NCBI RefSeq assembly: GCF_039793925.1
Contig: NZ_JBAMME010000358.1
Coordinates: forward strand, 11,044-75,043
Source of the DNA: Thermogutta sp039793925
GTDB taxonomy: Bacteria; Planctomycetota; Planctomycetia; Pirellulales; Thermoguttaceae
Direction of reading: 5' to 3'
DNA: 64,000 nucleotides
Positions 56,287 to 64,000 of the stretch are shown here, one piece after another. Position numbers and translations under genes: made by a program. How positions within the stretch are numbered: the first letter of the stretch is position 1; every line of letters begins with the position of its first letter. The notes below the pieces were generated by a model, which was given only the letters and a program-made list of their open reading frames with translations, made no database searches and was not told the DNA's origin.

Positions 56287-57297
56287 ATGGCCACCAAAGT
56301 TCCCTTGCGAGCTCTCAGTGAATTACCCTGCGATCAGGAATGCGACACCTTCGCTCTTCTCAGCCGAAAAGAAGAATCCACCACTCGCGATGGCAAACCG
56401 TACTGGATGGTGACCTTCCGCGATGCCAGCATGGAGTTCACCTTTCCTATCTGGTGTGATTCCCCCCTGGCCGCCGTGTGCCGCGACGAGTGGGCGGTGG
56501 GCGTGTTTTACAAGCTACGGGCGGTCCGCCGCGACACGCGTTACGGCCCCCAACTCGAAATCCGTCGGATTCGAGAGGTCATTGAACAGGACCGCCAGGA
56601 TGGCTTTGACCCACTCATGTGTCTCCCCCAGTCGCGGCACCCTCCCGAACAACTTTACCGGGAACTGCTGGATCTTGCGCGGAAAGAAATTGCCAACGAA
56701 AACCTGCGAACGTTGGTTACTGCGATCCTGGAAGAATTCCGCGAGGCCCTTTTGACCTTACCGGCAGCACGCACGCACCATCACGCCTACGTGGGCGGTT
56801 GGTTGGAGCACACGCTCTCCGTAGCCCAAACCTGCATATTTCTCGCTGATAAATACCGGCAGCTCTATCCCGATCTGAACCCTCCGCTTGATCGTGATCT
56901 GGTCATCGCCGGGGGAATTCTTCATGACATCGGCAAGCTCCGCGAGTTGCGTTTCTCTCCAATTGCCACCGAGTATTCAGAAGAGGGAGCCCTTTTGGGG
57001 CACCTGCTACTTGGCCGGGATATTGTCCGCGAGTTCGCCACTCGTGTCCCCCTTTGTTCGGAAACCCAGCTTCGCCTCGAACACCTGATTATTGCCCATC
57101 AGCGGCTGCCCGAATGGGGATCACCCAAACCGCCAATGACGCCGGAAGCCCTCATCGTGCACTATGCCGATGATCTGGACGCCAAGTTCCACATCTATGC
57201 TCAGATTCTTTGCACCGATTCCGGTGACGCTTCCCTTACGTCGGAACGCAATATACTGCGGCAACGGCTCTTTCGGCACCTGCCGCCCTCTCCATGA
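56287..57297 (+). CDS. YhaM-like OB-fold/HD-domain protein, putative 3'-5' exoribonuclease
   Basis: 336 residues from ATG 56287; in-frame TTG 56230 is an alternative, neither with a good ribosome site. The N-terminal 100 residues are an OB-type nucleic-acid fold (PYWMVTFRDASMEFTFPIW). Residues about 160-310 are an HD domain with metal ligands in HHHAYVGGWLEHTLSV, the HD pair in AGGILHDIGK, and later histidines (LEHLIIAHQRLPEWG). YhaM/CBF1 enzymes trim RNA or single-stranded DNA from the 3' end. The two domains are in the family order. The exact substrate is unproven. Confidence 0.88.
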   Translation: MATKVPLRALSELPCDQECDTFALLSRKEESTTRDGKPYWMVTFRDASMEFTFPIWCDSPLAAVCRDEWAVGVFYKLRAVRRDTRYGPQLEIRRIREVIEQDRQDGFDPLMCLPQSRHPPEQLYRELLDLARKEIANENLRTLVTAILEEFREALLTLPAARTHHHAYVGGWLEHTLSVAQTCIFLADKYRQLYPDLNPPLDRDLVIAGGILHDIGKLRELRFSPIATEYSEEGALLGHLLLGRDIVREFATRVPLCSETQLRLEHLIIAHQRLPEWGSPKPPMTPEALIVHYADDLDAKFHIYAQILCTDSGDASLTSERNILRQRLFRHLPPSP

Positions 57298-57303
57298 TCT
57301 ATC

Positions 57304-57324
57304 CCTCCAGGAGACACCTGGAGG
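57304..57324. terminator. Hairpin between convergent genes, possible bidirectional stop
   Basis: CCTCCAGG (57304-57311) and CCTGGAGG (57317-57324) form eight perfect pairs around AGACA, in the 35-base gap between two convergent stop codons. No T-run follows on either strand, so it is only terminator-like. Confidence 0.45.
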
Positions 57325-57332
57325 TCGGTGAT

Positions 57333-58220
57333 TCAGACGTCTTCCCTGCGACGAGCCTGAATGACCCGGGGTAATCGCGCCAAATCGCGGACGGTGGCAC
57401 CCAACTCGAAACGTGAATCCGCGGCCACGATCTGCCGGGCAGCATCGTGAATCATGGGCGAAATTTCAAAGATCAATCCCCCTCCCGGGACGAGCCGCTC
57501 GGCAGCCTGGGGAACGAGCCGCTCGATAATTTCCGTCCCTCGCGGCCCAGCCACTAGCGCCTCATACGGCTCGTACTGGCGCACTTCTGGGGCAAGTTGC
57601 TCATACTCAGCTTCACTGACATAGGGAGGGTTGGACAAGATGAAATCGAATTGCAACTCGCTCGGCACATTTTCCAGAAGGTCGCTCTCACAAAACTCAA
57701 TGCGGTCCACCACGCCATGCCGTTCCGCATTCTCCCGGGCCACCTCGAGTGCAGCGGGACTGATGTCCAATGCGATGACCCGGGCGTGGGGAAGATGTTT
57801 AGCTGCACAGATAGCAAGGATTCCTGATCCGGTTCCCACATCGCAAATCAGCCAGGGACGCTCCGCTCCTTGTCTGCGTGCCCATTCCAGAAGAGTGACC
57901 ATCACAAACTCGGTCTCCGGGCGGGGGATCAGGACGTCGGGCGTGACGCGAAATTTGAGAGAAAAAAACTCTCTTTCGCCCACCAGATAGGCCACTGGGA
58001 CGCCTTCTGCCCGACGTTTGATCATCTCGCGGAACCGTGCCTTTTCCTCCTCGGAAGGAATGTCGTCAAAGCGAGTGTACAGATCGATCCGCTGGCAACC
58101 GCGGGCAAAAGCGAGCAGGACCTCGGCGTCCAAACGCGGATTTTCTGAACCATGCCGGCGGAGATATTCCGTGGTCCAGTTGAGAAGTCGGCCTACCGTC
58201 CAGACATCGGCCTGGGTCAT
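57333..58220 (-). CDS. prmC: Peptide chain release factor N5-glutamine methyltransferase
   Basis: Methylates the Gln of the GGQ motif in release factors, using SAM. 295 residues from ATG 58220 (MTQADVWTVGRLLNWT), with AAGGA about 11 bases upstream; the frame continues back to 58334 without family support. Residues 1-85 are the helical substrate domain. SAM motif I is VGTGSGILAICAA, and the catalytic NPPY is in FILSNPPYVSEAEYEQ. It follows prfA, whose product it modifies, on the same strand. Confidence 0.95.
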   Translation of the reverse strand: MTQADVWTVGRLLNWTTEYLRRHGSENPRLDAEVLLAFARGCQRIDLYTRFDDIPSEEEKARFREMIKRRAEGVPVAYLVGEREFFSLKFRVTPDVLIPRPETEFVMVTLLEWARRQGAERPWLICDVGTGSGILAICAAKHLPHARVIALDISPAALEVARENAERHGVVDRIEFCESDLLENVPSELQFDFILSNPPYVSEAEYEQLAPEVRQYEPYEALVAGPRGTEIIERLVPQAAERLVPGGGLIFEISPMIHDAARQIVAADSRFELGATVRDLARLPRVIQARRREDV

Positions 58221-58330
58221 CGGGAAGCGATCCTTCGTATCACGCAGTTCCCATGCCGTTTTGCACGCCTCTTTCCTGCCCACATGGTAAAAAACGCAAC
58301 GAAAATCCGAGACCCACCGGGCCTGGCGCG

Positions 58331-59404
58331 TCAATCGAGCGTGCCAAACGTCGCGCGGAGCTCGTTGCGTTCGTAGTCGAGAAGGGCCTCGATGATCGGA
58401 TCGAGATTTCCTTCCAAAATACTGTCGAGCTGATAAAGCGTCAGGTTAATACGGTGATCTGTCACGCGATTCTCGGGGAAATTGTAGGTGCGAATCCGCT
58501 CGCTGCGATCCCCGGAACCAATCTTGCTCCGGCGTTCCTGGGCCCGTTCGGCCTCCTGGGCACGCCGATAGTATTCATACACCCGGGTCTTGAGCACCCG
58601 CAGGGCCTTAGCAAAATTTTTGTGCTGACTCTTTTCGTCCTGGCACTGGACAACAATCCCCGTCGCATAATGGGTCAAGCGGACAGCCGAAGAAGTCTTA
58701 TTGACGTGCTGTCCCCCGGGCCCACTGGCGTGAAAAGTGTCGCGGCGATAATCTTCCGGCTTGATCTCTATTTCCACATCTTCGGGCTCGGGAAGCACCG
58801 CCACCGTGGCCAGGGAAGTATGAATCCGGCCTTTGGCCTCGGTTTCCGGCACACGCTGCACCCGATGCCCACCGCTTTCGTACTGGAGACGCCGGTAGAC
58901 CTCATCACCTTCCAGGCCCACGCTGATTTCCTTAAAGCCCCCCAGTTCGGTCGGGTTCATCCCAAGAATTTCGACCTTCCAACCCTTCGACTCGGCATAC
59001 CGCCGGTACATCTCGAAAAGATCGCGGGCAAAAAGAGCGGCTTCTTCTCCCCCGGTTCCCGCACGGATCTCCAGAATACACCGCGTGCGATTCGCGTCCT
59101 CGCCACCGATAGTCAAATCGAGCAGCTCATCCCAAAGGGCTTCGCGCTCCTGACGAAGCCGGGGCAATTCTTCTTCCGCCAAATCACGGAGCTCGGGATC
59201 GTCACCTTCCAGGAGATGCCGCAACTCCAGGATTTGCTGATTGATCTCTTTAAATTTGCGGTACTTGACAGCGACCTTGGCCAGAGCTCCATGTTCGCGC
59301 ATAACGGCAGCCAGACGCGCTGAATCGGCCAGCACGTCCGGATCGTGGAGCTGCCGCTCCAGCTCTTCAAACCGCGCGAGTTTTTCATCCAGTTCTTTGC
59401 GCAT
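58331..59404 (-). CDS. prfA: Peptide chain release factor 1
   Basis: Reads UAG and UAA and releases the finished chain. 357 residues. The GGQ loop is GPGGQHVNKTSSAVRLTH near residue 228, and the codon-reading tripeptide is PET in RVPETEAKGRIHTS (RF1 class, P-x-T; RF2 would have SPF). The N-terminal helical domain is complete. It is the middle gene of rpmE-prfA-prmC. Confidence 0.97.
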   Translation of the reverse strand: MRKELDEKLARFEELERQLHDPDVLADSARLAAVMREHGALAKVAVKYRKFKEINQQILELRHLLEGDDPELRDLAEEELPRLRQEREALWDELLDLTIGGEDANRTRCILEIRAGTGGEEAALFARDLFEMYRRYAESKGWKVEILGMNPTELGGFKEISVGLEGDEVYRRLQYESGGHRVQRVPETEAKGRIHTSLATVAVLPEPEDVEIEIKPEDYRRDTFHASGPGGQHVNKTSSAVRLTHYATGIVVQCQDEKSQHKNFAKALRVLKTRVYEYYRRAQEAERAQERRSKIGSGDRSERIRTYNFPENRVTDHRINLTLYQLDSILEGNLDPIIEALLDYERNELRATFGTLD

Positions 59405-59543
59405 GGATAATACAGAGACGCCGCCGGCTTCCTGACGTGATTCCCCAGAGTGGCGGATTATACCCTAGCGGGTGACCGCAATCCTTCGTCCGTTCTCGCC
59501 AGTTATTGTAGCGCTCGACAAGGGGGAACAGGGGCCACAATGG

Positions 59544-59768
59544 TTAGCTGTTCTTCTTCCCGCCCGTGTAACCACCGGAAAACTTCGAGCGGAATTTCTC
59601 GATGCGTCCCGTGGTGTCCACGTACTTCAGCTTACCGGTGAAAAAGGGATGACACATGTTGCAAATGTCGATTTTCAGCTCCGGCTTGACGCTGCGGGTC
59701 ATGAATGTGTTCCCACACCCGCAGGTGACCTTGCAGTCCACGTACTTGGGGTGAATGCCTTCTTTCAT
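59544..59768 (-). CDS. rpmE: Ribosomal protein L31
   Basis: 74 residues of the 50S subunit protein L31, zinc-binding type. MKEGIHPKYV is the family start; Cys16, Cys18, Cys36 and Cys39 (CGCGN, CNMC) are the zinc ligands, with Cys12 extra. The tail is Lys/Gly-rich. GAGGAG five bases before the ATG fixes the start. It heads rpmE-prfA-prmC, a common arrangement, and has a promoter and a structured leader of about 180 bases. Confidence 0.97.
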   Translation of the reverse strand: MKEGIHPKYVDCKVTCGCGNTFMTRSVKPELKIDICNMCHPFFTGKLKYVDTTGRIEKFRSKFSGGYTGGKKNS

Positions 59769-59951
59769 AAGAACTCCTCGCGTCAGTATTTCCAGATTTC
59801 CAATGCCTATACGGCCCTGCAAACCAGCAGGACCTCGCCACGACCCTCAACCGGGGCCATGACCTTCAGTTATTCCTCCATCTTGCGGGATCGAGCCCAT
59901 CTATAATGGCGGTTCGAGCCCGCACGGGACAGTCGCTTTACGCCCTCATCC
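59769..59951 (-). promoter_or_regulatory. Structured 5' leader of rpmE
   Basis: About 183 transcribed bases before the rpmE ATG. Two good hairpins: GCGGG-x-TCGA with TCGA-x-CCCGC (59885-59923, nine pairs, one mismatch), and GGTCCTGC with GCAGGGCC (59813-59834, eight pairs, loop TGGTTT). L31 mRNA leaders that bind the protein and shut off translation are known in several phyla; whether this is one is inference. Confidence 0.45.
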
Positions 59952-59957
59952 CGATTC

Positions 59958-59986
59958 AGTGTAGCGAACAACTCCTGAGCCCTCAA
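59958..59986 (-). promoter_or_regulatory. Sigma70-type promoter of rpmE-prfA-prmC
   Basis: On the minus strand TTGAGG (59986-59981), exactly 17 bases, TACACT (59963-59958); start near 59951. Confidence 0.55.
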
Positions 59987-60064
59987 TTGGTCCCTGATGA
60001 GAGCCGTCCCGGTGCAATCTTAGTGAAGTGACCCTATCCGCCCTTTCCGATAAAGCTCCGCCGA

Positions 60065-61768
60065 TTACTTTTGTGAACCATCCTTGATCTCAAGGGGTTT
60101 GGCACCCGTCAATTCCTCCAGCCATCTTGCCCGAACCAAGTTGCCGAACCGGTTGGGCAGGTGCATCTCGGATCGGTATGCCGTGATCGCTCGGGAGTAA
60201 TCCCCGAGCTTTTCGTTAAGTCGTCCCAGTGCATAGAGGACCCCGGACTCCCACGGCGAATCTGGCTCGGACAGGGCGGTTCGCCTGATGAAGTAATCTT
60301 CGGCGCTTTTCCGATTACCCTGATACAGGGCAAGAATTCCCAGCCAGTAACTCGCGTTAATTTTCGTCCTGTTCAGAATCATTTCCTGATCAGCCGGCAT
60401 ATTTCCCGAGGCCAGAAGCCTTTCCGGAGGCCTGGCAAGCTGGTAGTAATACGCGGCACTCTCCTCGCCGATGAGGTCCCCTCTAAAGTGGAGGACGCGC
60501 CCCCTCCACAATGGCATCACCGCCCCGACAGGCGCCAAGTAGGGCATCACTTCCCGCACGATAAGCTGTCCAATCTGCTGTCCGAGAGATTCCCGTTGTT
60601 GTTCGGCTTCGTAGGGTACCACCCAAAGTTCCACATCCTTGACATGCTCCGCCCGCCGGAGCCGTTCGGCAAGTTCGCTGGGATGTGCCGTTATAACGAG
60701 GGACTCCGTCCCGGCGAGCATCTTCTGGACCATTTCCATTCGCCGAGACAAATACGGCGGTGACCCTTCCACATAGAGCATGACTTCCCGCAAGTCCTCC
60801 GCTTTGACACCGTAAGGATTGCGCGGATCTGCGTCTAAGCGGCGGAGAAGGGAATCATCAGATGCCAATTCTTTGAGCGTGGCCGGGCGAATGACGAGGC
60901 CTTTTCCTTTCTCTACTTTCAGTCCATCCTTGGCAGGAATCGGAACACCCAGTGCCGGCTCGAACAGGTACAGCTCCCCGTCAATGAGCACGCCGACAGC
61001 AAAAACTTCCCAAAGCGGCGGAGCTCCCCCGGCTGCACGATTGACAGCCACCACGGCTGCATCCAACCCTTCCTGGCGGCAAAGCAGGAGATAGACCCAC
61101 GCCCGGTCGAAAATCGTCCCGTGGCCCAAGAGGAGCGTTTCCCACGGCGTGCGGATGAGCAATTGCCCGGAGGGAAGCTGAATCATCCTCTCCTGTGAAT
61201 CCAACTGGATGTTGATTACCACCCAATCGAATAATTCCACTGCGCGGCTCAACTCATCTGGCTGGTCTCCGCGGGCCCAACTTGCGATGTCACGAAGCCA
61301 CACGGCCGTTTGCAGAAAGATGCCATCATCCCGAGTGAACCTGAGTTCCCCGAGCTCTTTCACTGCCTTAAGTTGCACCAGATCATGGGGCAGCCTGTGG
61401 AGCAACGGATCAGGCGTCCAATCGGTCAGCGGCGGCTGAGTTTTGATCCACTGATCAAGCCGGTCGGCCACCTGAAGGGCCATCTCGGTGCCCTCGAACT
61501 GATAAAGCCGATTGAGATTACTGATGGCGATTTCGAATAGCTCATCGCGATGGAGGGTGGCCGTTTGCCCGGCGCTGTCCGACGAGGTCTCAGACCCGCC
61601 AGGGGAACCGGCCGGCGTGGCTCGACGGCAACCTGCCGTGGTCAAGCAAAATGACATGAGAACGATAAAGATAATCGGACCAAGGCGAGGCGAACGATGG
61701 AATGCACTGTGAGCTGCCGGGGACACGACGTTTTTTGCATCTGAAATTACGAATGTGACAGAACCCAT
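60065..61768 (-). CDS. Putative lipoprotein with transglutaminase-like region and TPR-like C-terminus
   Basis: 567 residues. A hydrophobic segment ends in lipobox LTTAGC (Cys47); since 46 residues is long for such a signal, the GTG at 61726 may be the true start. Residues about 195-260 (HGTIFDRAWVYLLLCRQEGLDAAVVAV) resemble the core helix of transglutaminase-like domains, but the catalytic triad is not complete to my eye (Cys in LLLCRQEG). Residues about 480-550 are TPR-like (LGRLNEKLGDYSRAITAY). Role unknown; it overlaps the end of kdsA by 22 bases if the longer start is used. Confidence 0.72.
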   Translation of the reverse strand: MGSVTFVISDAKNVVSPAAHSAFHRSPRLGPIIFIVLMSFCLTTAGCRRATPAGSPGGSETSSDSAGQTATLHRDELFEIAISNLNRLYQFEGTEMALQVADRLDQWIKTQPPLTDWTPDPLLHRLPHDLVQLKAVKELGELRFTRDDGIFLQTAVWLRDIASWARGDQPDELSRAVELFDWVVINIQLDSQERMIQLPSGQLLIRTPWETLLLGHGTIFDRAWVYLLLCRQEGLDAAVVAVNRAAGGAPPLWEVFAVGVLIDGELYLFEPALGVPIPAKDGLKVEKGKGLVIRPATLKELASDDSLLRRLDADPRNPYGVKAEDLREVMLYVEGSPPYLSRRMEMVQKMLAGTESLVITAHPSELAERLRRAEHVKDVELWVVPYEAEQQRESLGQQIGQLIVREVMPYLAPVGAVMPLWRGRVLHFRGDLIGEESAAYYYQLARPPERLLASGNMPADQEMILNRTKINASYWLGILALYQGNRKSAEDYFIRRTALSEPDSPWESGVLYALGRLNEKLGDYSRAITAYRSEMHLPNRFGNLVRARWLEELTGAKPLEIKDGSQK

Positions 61769-62592
61769 TGGCGTAATTCCACAAGAGTTTGGATCAGAGC
61801 GGGCAATTCCGAAAGAGGCACCATATTGGGACCATCACTGAGGGCGTCGTCCGGTCGGGGGTGCGTTTCGAAGAACACTCCGTCGGCCCCCACCGCTACG
61901 GCCGCTCGGGCAAGCGGGGCCACCATCCCGCGGTTACCTCCGGACCGTCCACCCTGGCCCCCCGGTTGCTGTACGCTGTGGGTGGCGTCAAAGATCACAG
62001 GGACACCGATTTCGTGGAGAATGGGAATGGCTTGCATGTCGTTGACCAAGCGTCCGTACCCGAAGAAGGTTCCACGCTCCCCCACGAGGATGTCCCGACA
62101 TCCGGCGGAACGCAGCTTTTCCACCACGAAGCGCATGTCCCAGGGAGCCAGGAACTGCCCCTTTTTGACATGGACCGGCTTTCCCGTTTGAGCGGCGGCC
62201 ACCAAAAGGTCCGTCTGGCGGCACAGAAAGGCCGGAATCTGAATCAGGTCACACACTTCACCCACCGGCAGGGCCTGGGCCGGTTCATGGATATCTGTGG
62301 TGATGGGCAACCCCGTGGTCTCTTTGACTCGGCTGAGGATCCGCAGGCCTTCGGCGAGGCCCGGCCCTCGGAACGAGTGCAAACTGGTCCGGTTCGCCTT
62401 GTCAAAGGAAGCCTTGAAAATAAGGCGAATTTGTTGAGCCCGAGCAAACTCCGCCAAAAACTGGGCAATCTCTAATGTAATCGATTCGTTTTCAATGACG
62501 CACGGACCCGCAATAAACAGGAGCGGTTCACCCGGTCCGCATGTATAACCGGCAATTTGCGCCTTTCCTTCAGCCACCGTTTGCTCTCCCAT
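61747..62592 (-). CDS. kdsA: 3-deoxy-8-phosphooctulonate synthase (KDO-8-P synthase)
   Basis: Condenses PEP with arabinose-5-phosphate to KDO-8-phosphate for lipopolysaccharide. 281 residues with GPCVIEN at the N-terminus, KASFDKANRTS, TDIHEPAQ, IPAFLCRQTDLL and the ERGTFFGY loop, all typical of KdsA. Its presence supports a KDO-containing outer membrane. It lies 19 bases after the lipid-kinase gene and runs into the lipoprotein gene, so the three are probably one transcript. Confidence 0.96.
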   Translation of the reverse strand: MGEQTVAEGKAQIAGYTCGPGEPLLFIAGPCVIENESITLEIAQFLAEFARAQQIRLIFKASFDKANRTSLHSFRGPGLAEGLRILSRVKETTGLPITTDIHEPAQALPVGEVCDLIQIPAFLCRQTDLLVAAAQTGKPVHVKKGQFLAPWDMRFVVEKLRSAGCRDILVGERGTFFGYGRLVNDMQAIPILHEIGVPVIFDATHSVQQPGGQGGRSGGNRGMVAPLARAAVAVGADGVFFETHPRPDDALSDGPNMVPLSELPALIQTLVELRQWVLSHS

Positions 62593-62611
62593 CCCACCGA
62601 TCCGAGCCGCG

Positions 62612-63604
62612 TCAGTTGCCCGCTGCTGTCGATGCCAATCGTCGCGCTACCGGTTTCGGCACGAGGATGTGTACGCGGTGGGGGGCGACCTCGACTTCGA
62701 CGGGCAGGTACCCGGCCGGATCTCCGTCAAGTTGATAAGGTACAGGGGCCTCCGCTGTTACCCGAAATCGTCGGCCTCGCAGATGTTGGAAATCCCTTAG
62801 GCGCCGATGGAGCTGGAACTGCGTCGTGAGCGTGTACCACAATCCCTTCCAGAATCCTCCCCCTCGATAAGTGCACAAATCAAGTGCCCCATCTGTCGCG
62901 GACGCCTCAGGCGCGATCGGCAATCCCCATCCATAGCGCGGCACATTGAATACGAACACCCATTTGGCAGCGATAGTCGCAGACGGGTTTGCCTGGGGAT
63001 GCGCCGAGATGCCGTCGGACCCGTCGCGTCCATTCCAAACCTCAACGGACATTTCTGGAAAGGGATAGGCCCCAATGAGATGGCAGATCGGGCCGATGAA
63101 AGTTGCGAAACCTCCGCGGCCACCCCGATGCCCCTCCATCCGCCTTCGGTGGACCATTTCCACGGCAGCGGCATCAAACCCGCAACTGAGCATCACCAAA
63201 AACAGCCGCCCGTTGGCCATCCCCGCGTCGATGGCGATCGGCTCTCCATGGGTGAGCGTTTCGACTGCTTTGGCAGGCTTCCGGGAAAACCCGAAGTAAC
63301 TCGCCACCAAATTTGATGTTCCGGTGGGGAAAAAGGACAGCGGCAGGCCCGGAACCACACGATTGATCAATTCCCCGGCGGTTCCATCTCCCCCAGCACC
63401 GATCAAGCATTTGAGCCGTCCGGCCTCGAACTCCCTATTCGCCAGCTCTACAGCTTCCCCCAAATTTTGGCTTACCCTTACGGAATATCCCCTCTCATTG
63501 AGTGCACTGACGAGACGCCTAACTTTCTTGTCGGCGGGCCATCTCCCCGCTTTCGGGTTATGCAGAATGACGACGCAGTCGCAGTCGCTCCTTCGCACGG
63601 TCAT
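62612..63604 (-). CDS. Diacylglycerol/lipid kinase catalytic-domain protein (YegS/DgkB type)
   Basis: About 330 residues. The nucleotide-binding part has ILHNPKAG, then the GGDGT signature in GAGGDGTAGEL and PTGTSNLVASYFG. The C-terminal beta-sandwich includes DGALDLCTY and YQLDGDPAGYLPVEVEVAP. Members phosphorylate diacylglycerol, sphingosine or related lipids with ATP at the membrane. Start at ATG 63604 or 63619; neither has a clear ribosome site. The insert RRRMEGHRGGRGGFATFIGPI is longer and more basic than in most members. Followed by kdsA 19 bases on. Confidence 0.9.
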   Translation of the reverse strand: MTVRRSDCDCVVILHNPKAGRWPADKKVRRLVSALNERGYSVRVSQNLGEAVELANREFEAGRLKCLIGAGGDGTAGELINRVVPGLPLSFFPTGTSNLVASYFGFSRKPAKAVETLTHGEPIAIDAGMANGRLFLVMLSCGFDAAAVEMVHRRRMEGHRGGRGGFATFIGPICHLIGAYPFPEMSVEVWNGRDGSDGISAHPQANPSATIAAKWVFVFNVPRYGWGLPIAPEASATDGALDLCTYRGGGFWKGLWYTLTTQFQLHRRLRDFQHLRGRRFRVTAEAPVPYQLDGDPAGYLPVEVEVAPHRVHILVPKPVARRLASTAAGN

Positions 63605-64000
63605 GTCGAATGAAATCATTGGTCAGGGGAAACTGTGGCAAATCGGTCGAAAACATCATGATACCGTACCCGGCCCCTTCCCAATATACACCCCGAACAT
63701 CGCTACGATATCAGACGACCCCCCTCCACAGAGTGTAGCACAATACTACAGTCGGTTCTCACCCGACTTTTATCGGGGAGCCCTATGTTGCCGAATTGAG
63801 CAGAGTGTTGCAAATCACCACACCATTGCTCGTTCGGCATTCCTGTTTCGTGTCGCTGGCTCACGCATGGGCGTTCCTAAGTCTTTTCCAGGCGGCAATT
63901 TACGAAACAAGCTTATTATCAACGAATTGGCACAGATCGTGCTGCGCTCTCGTTGGTAAGTTAGGCTGGCCCGTGGGGTTTCCGGCGCAGCGGTCGTCAT
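63605..64000. other. Right-edge region without a supported gene
   Basis: 396 bases upstream of the lipid-kinase gene. On the minus strand TGCTACACT near 63740-63732 resembles an extended -10 element for that gene, about 120 bases upstream of its ATG. A short minus-strand frame of 61 codons touches the right edge (63815-64000) and has no family resemblance or visible ribosome site. Nothing else seen. Confidence 0.35.

Noticed and set aside
58253..59323. 356-codon plus-strand frame opposite prfA
   Set aside because: Antisense shadow of prfA; no motif, no ribosome site.
63815..64000. 61-codon minus-strand frame at the right edge
   Set aside because: No ribosome site or family resemblance, and the edge prevents judging it.

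Overview
The window looks like a chromosomal stretch of a planctomycete, most likely the Pirellulales/Thermogutta side of the phylum. This rests on gene content and style, not on a database match. The left edge is a PduL-DeoR pair of the kind found with planctomycete/verrucomicrobial bacterial microcompartments. There are also large secreted proteins of planctomycete flavour (VIT/VWA, terpene-cyclase fold plus HEAT, PQQ-type propellers, a DUF6259-like glycosidase, a heparinase-like protein), several ExbD-type proteins, and KdsA, which implies a Gram-negative envelope with KDO. GC content is moderately high. Genes are densely packed on both strands. I see no tRNA, rRNA, CRISPR array, transposase or phage gene.

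Layout. 1-1.65 kb (minus): end of a microcompartment operon (deoR, pduL, then the first codons of a further gene), with a good sigma70-type promoter. 2-7.7 kb (plus): an envelope module of a proline-rich membrane protein, a P-loop ATPase that has lost the Walker A lysine, an ExeA-like AAA ATPase and a GT39-like membrane glycosyltransferase. 7.8-16.8 kb (minus): cheB without other chemotaxis genes, a hemX-like gene with hemA, a sigma54 activator without receiver domain, a secreted HEAT-type protein carrying a pseudo-receiver domain, and argH. 17.6-24.6 kb (plus): carB and a 1148-residue secreted glycosidase-like protein. 24.7-25.0 kb: a promoter, structured region and terminator that together look like an unannotated non-coding RNA. 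25-31.7 kb (minus): glgC, an asparagine-synthase-type amidotransferase, two GT4 glycosyltransferases and hpt, a surface-polysaccharide/glycogen block.

31.9-34.6 kb (plus): a secreted heparinase II/III-like protein fused in frame to a SAM-dependent methyltransferase, a domain pairing I do not know. 34.8-47.5 kb (plus): a run of nine co-directional genes combining a terpene-cyclase-fold/HEAT protein, an ExbB/TolQ channel, two ExbD/TolR proteins (one with an N-terminal zinc ribbon), a membrane-anchored TPR/beta-propeller protein and a TPR/family-5 solute-binding protein. A PQQ-type propeller gene follows at 48.4 kb. This is the best candidate here for an undescribed multi-protein system, plausibly an ion-gradient-driven envelope machine.

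49.7-57.3 kb: nadD, a small conserved-looking protein, a soluble histidine kinase, a lipoprotein, a double-ACT protein, a VIT/VWA secreted protein and a YhaM-like OB/HD protein. 57.3-63.6 kb (minus): the translation group prmC-prfA-rpmE with a structured 5' leader on rpmE, then a lipoprotein, kdsA and a diacylglycerol-kinase-family gene. The last 400 bases hold no gene I can support.
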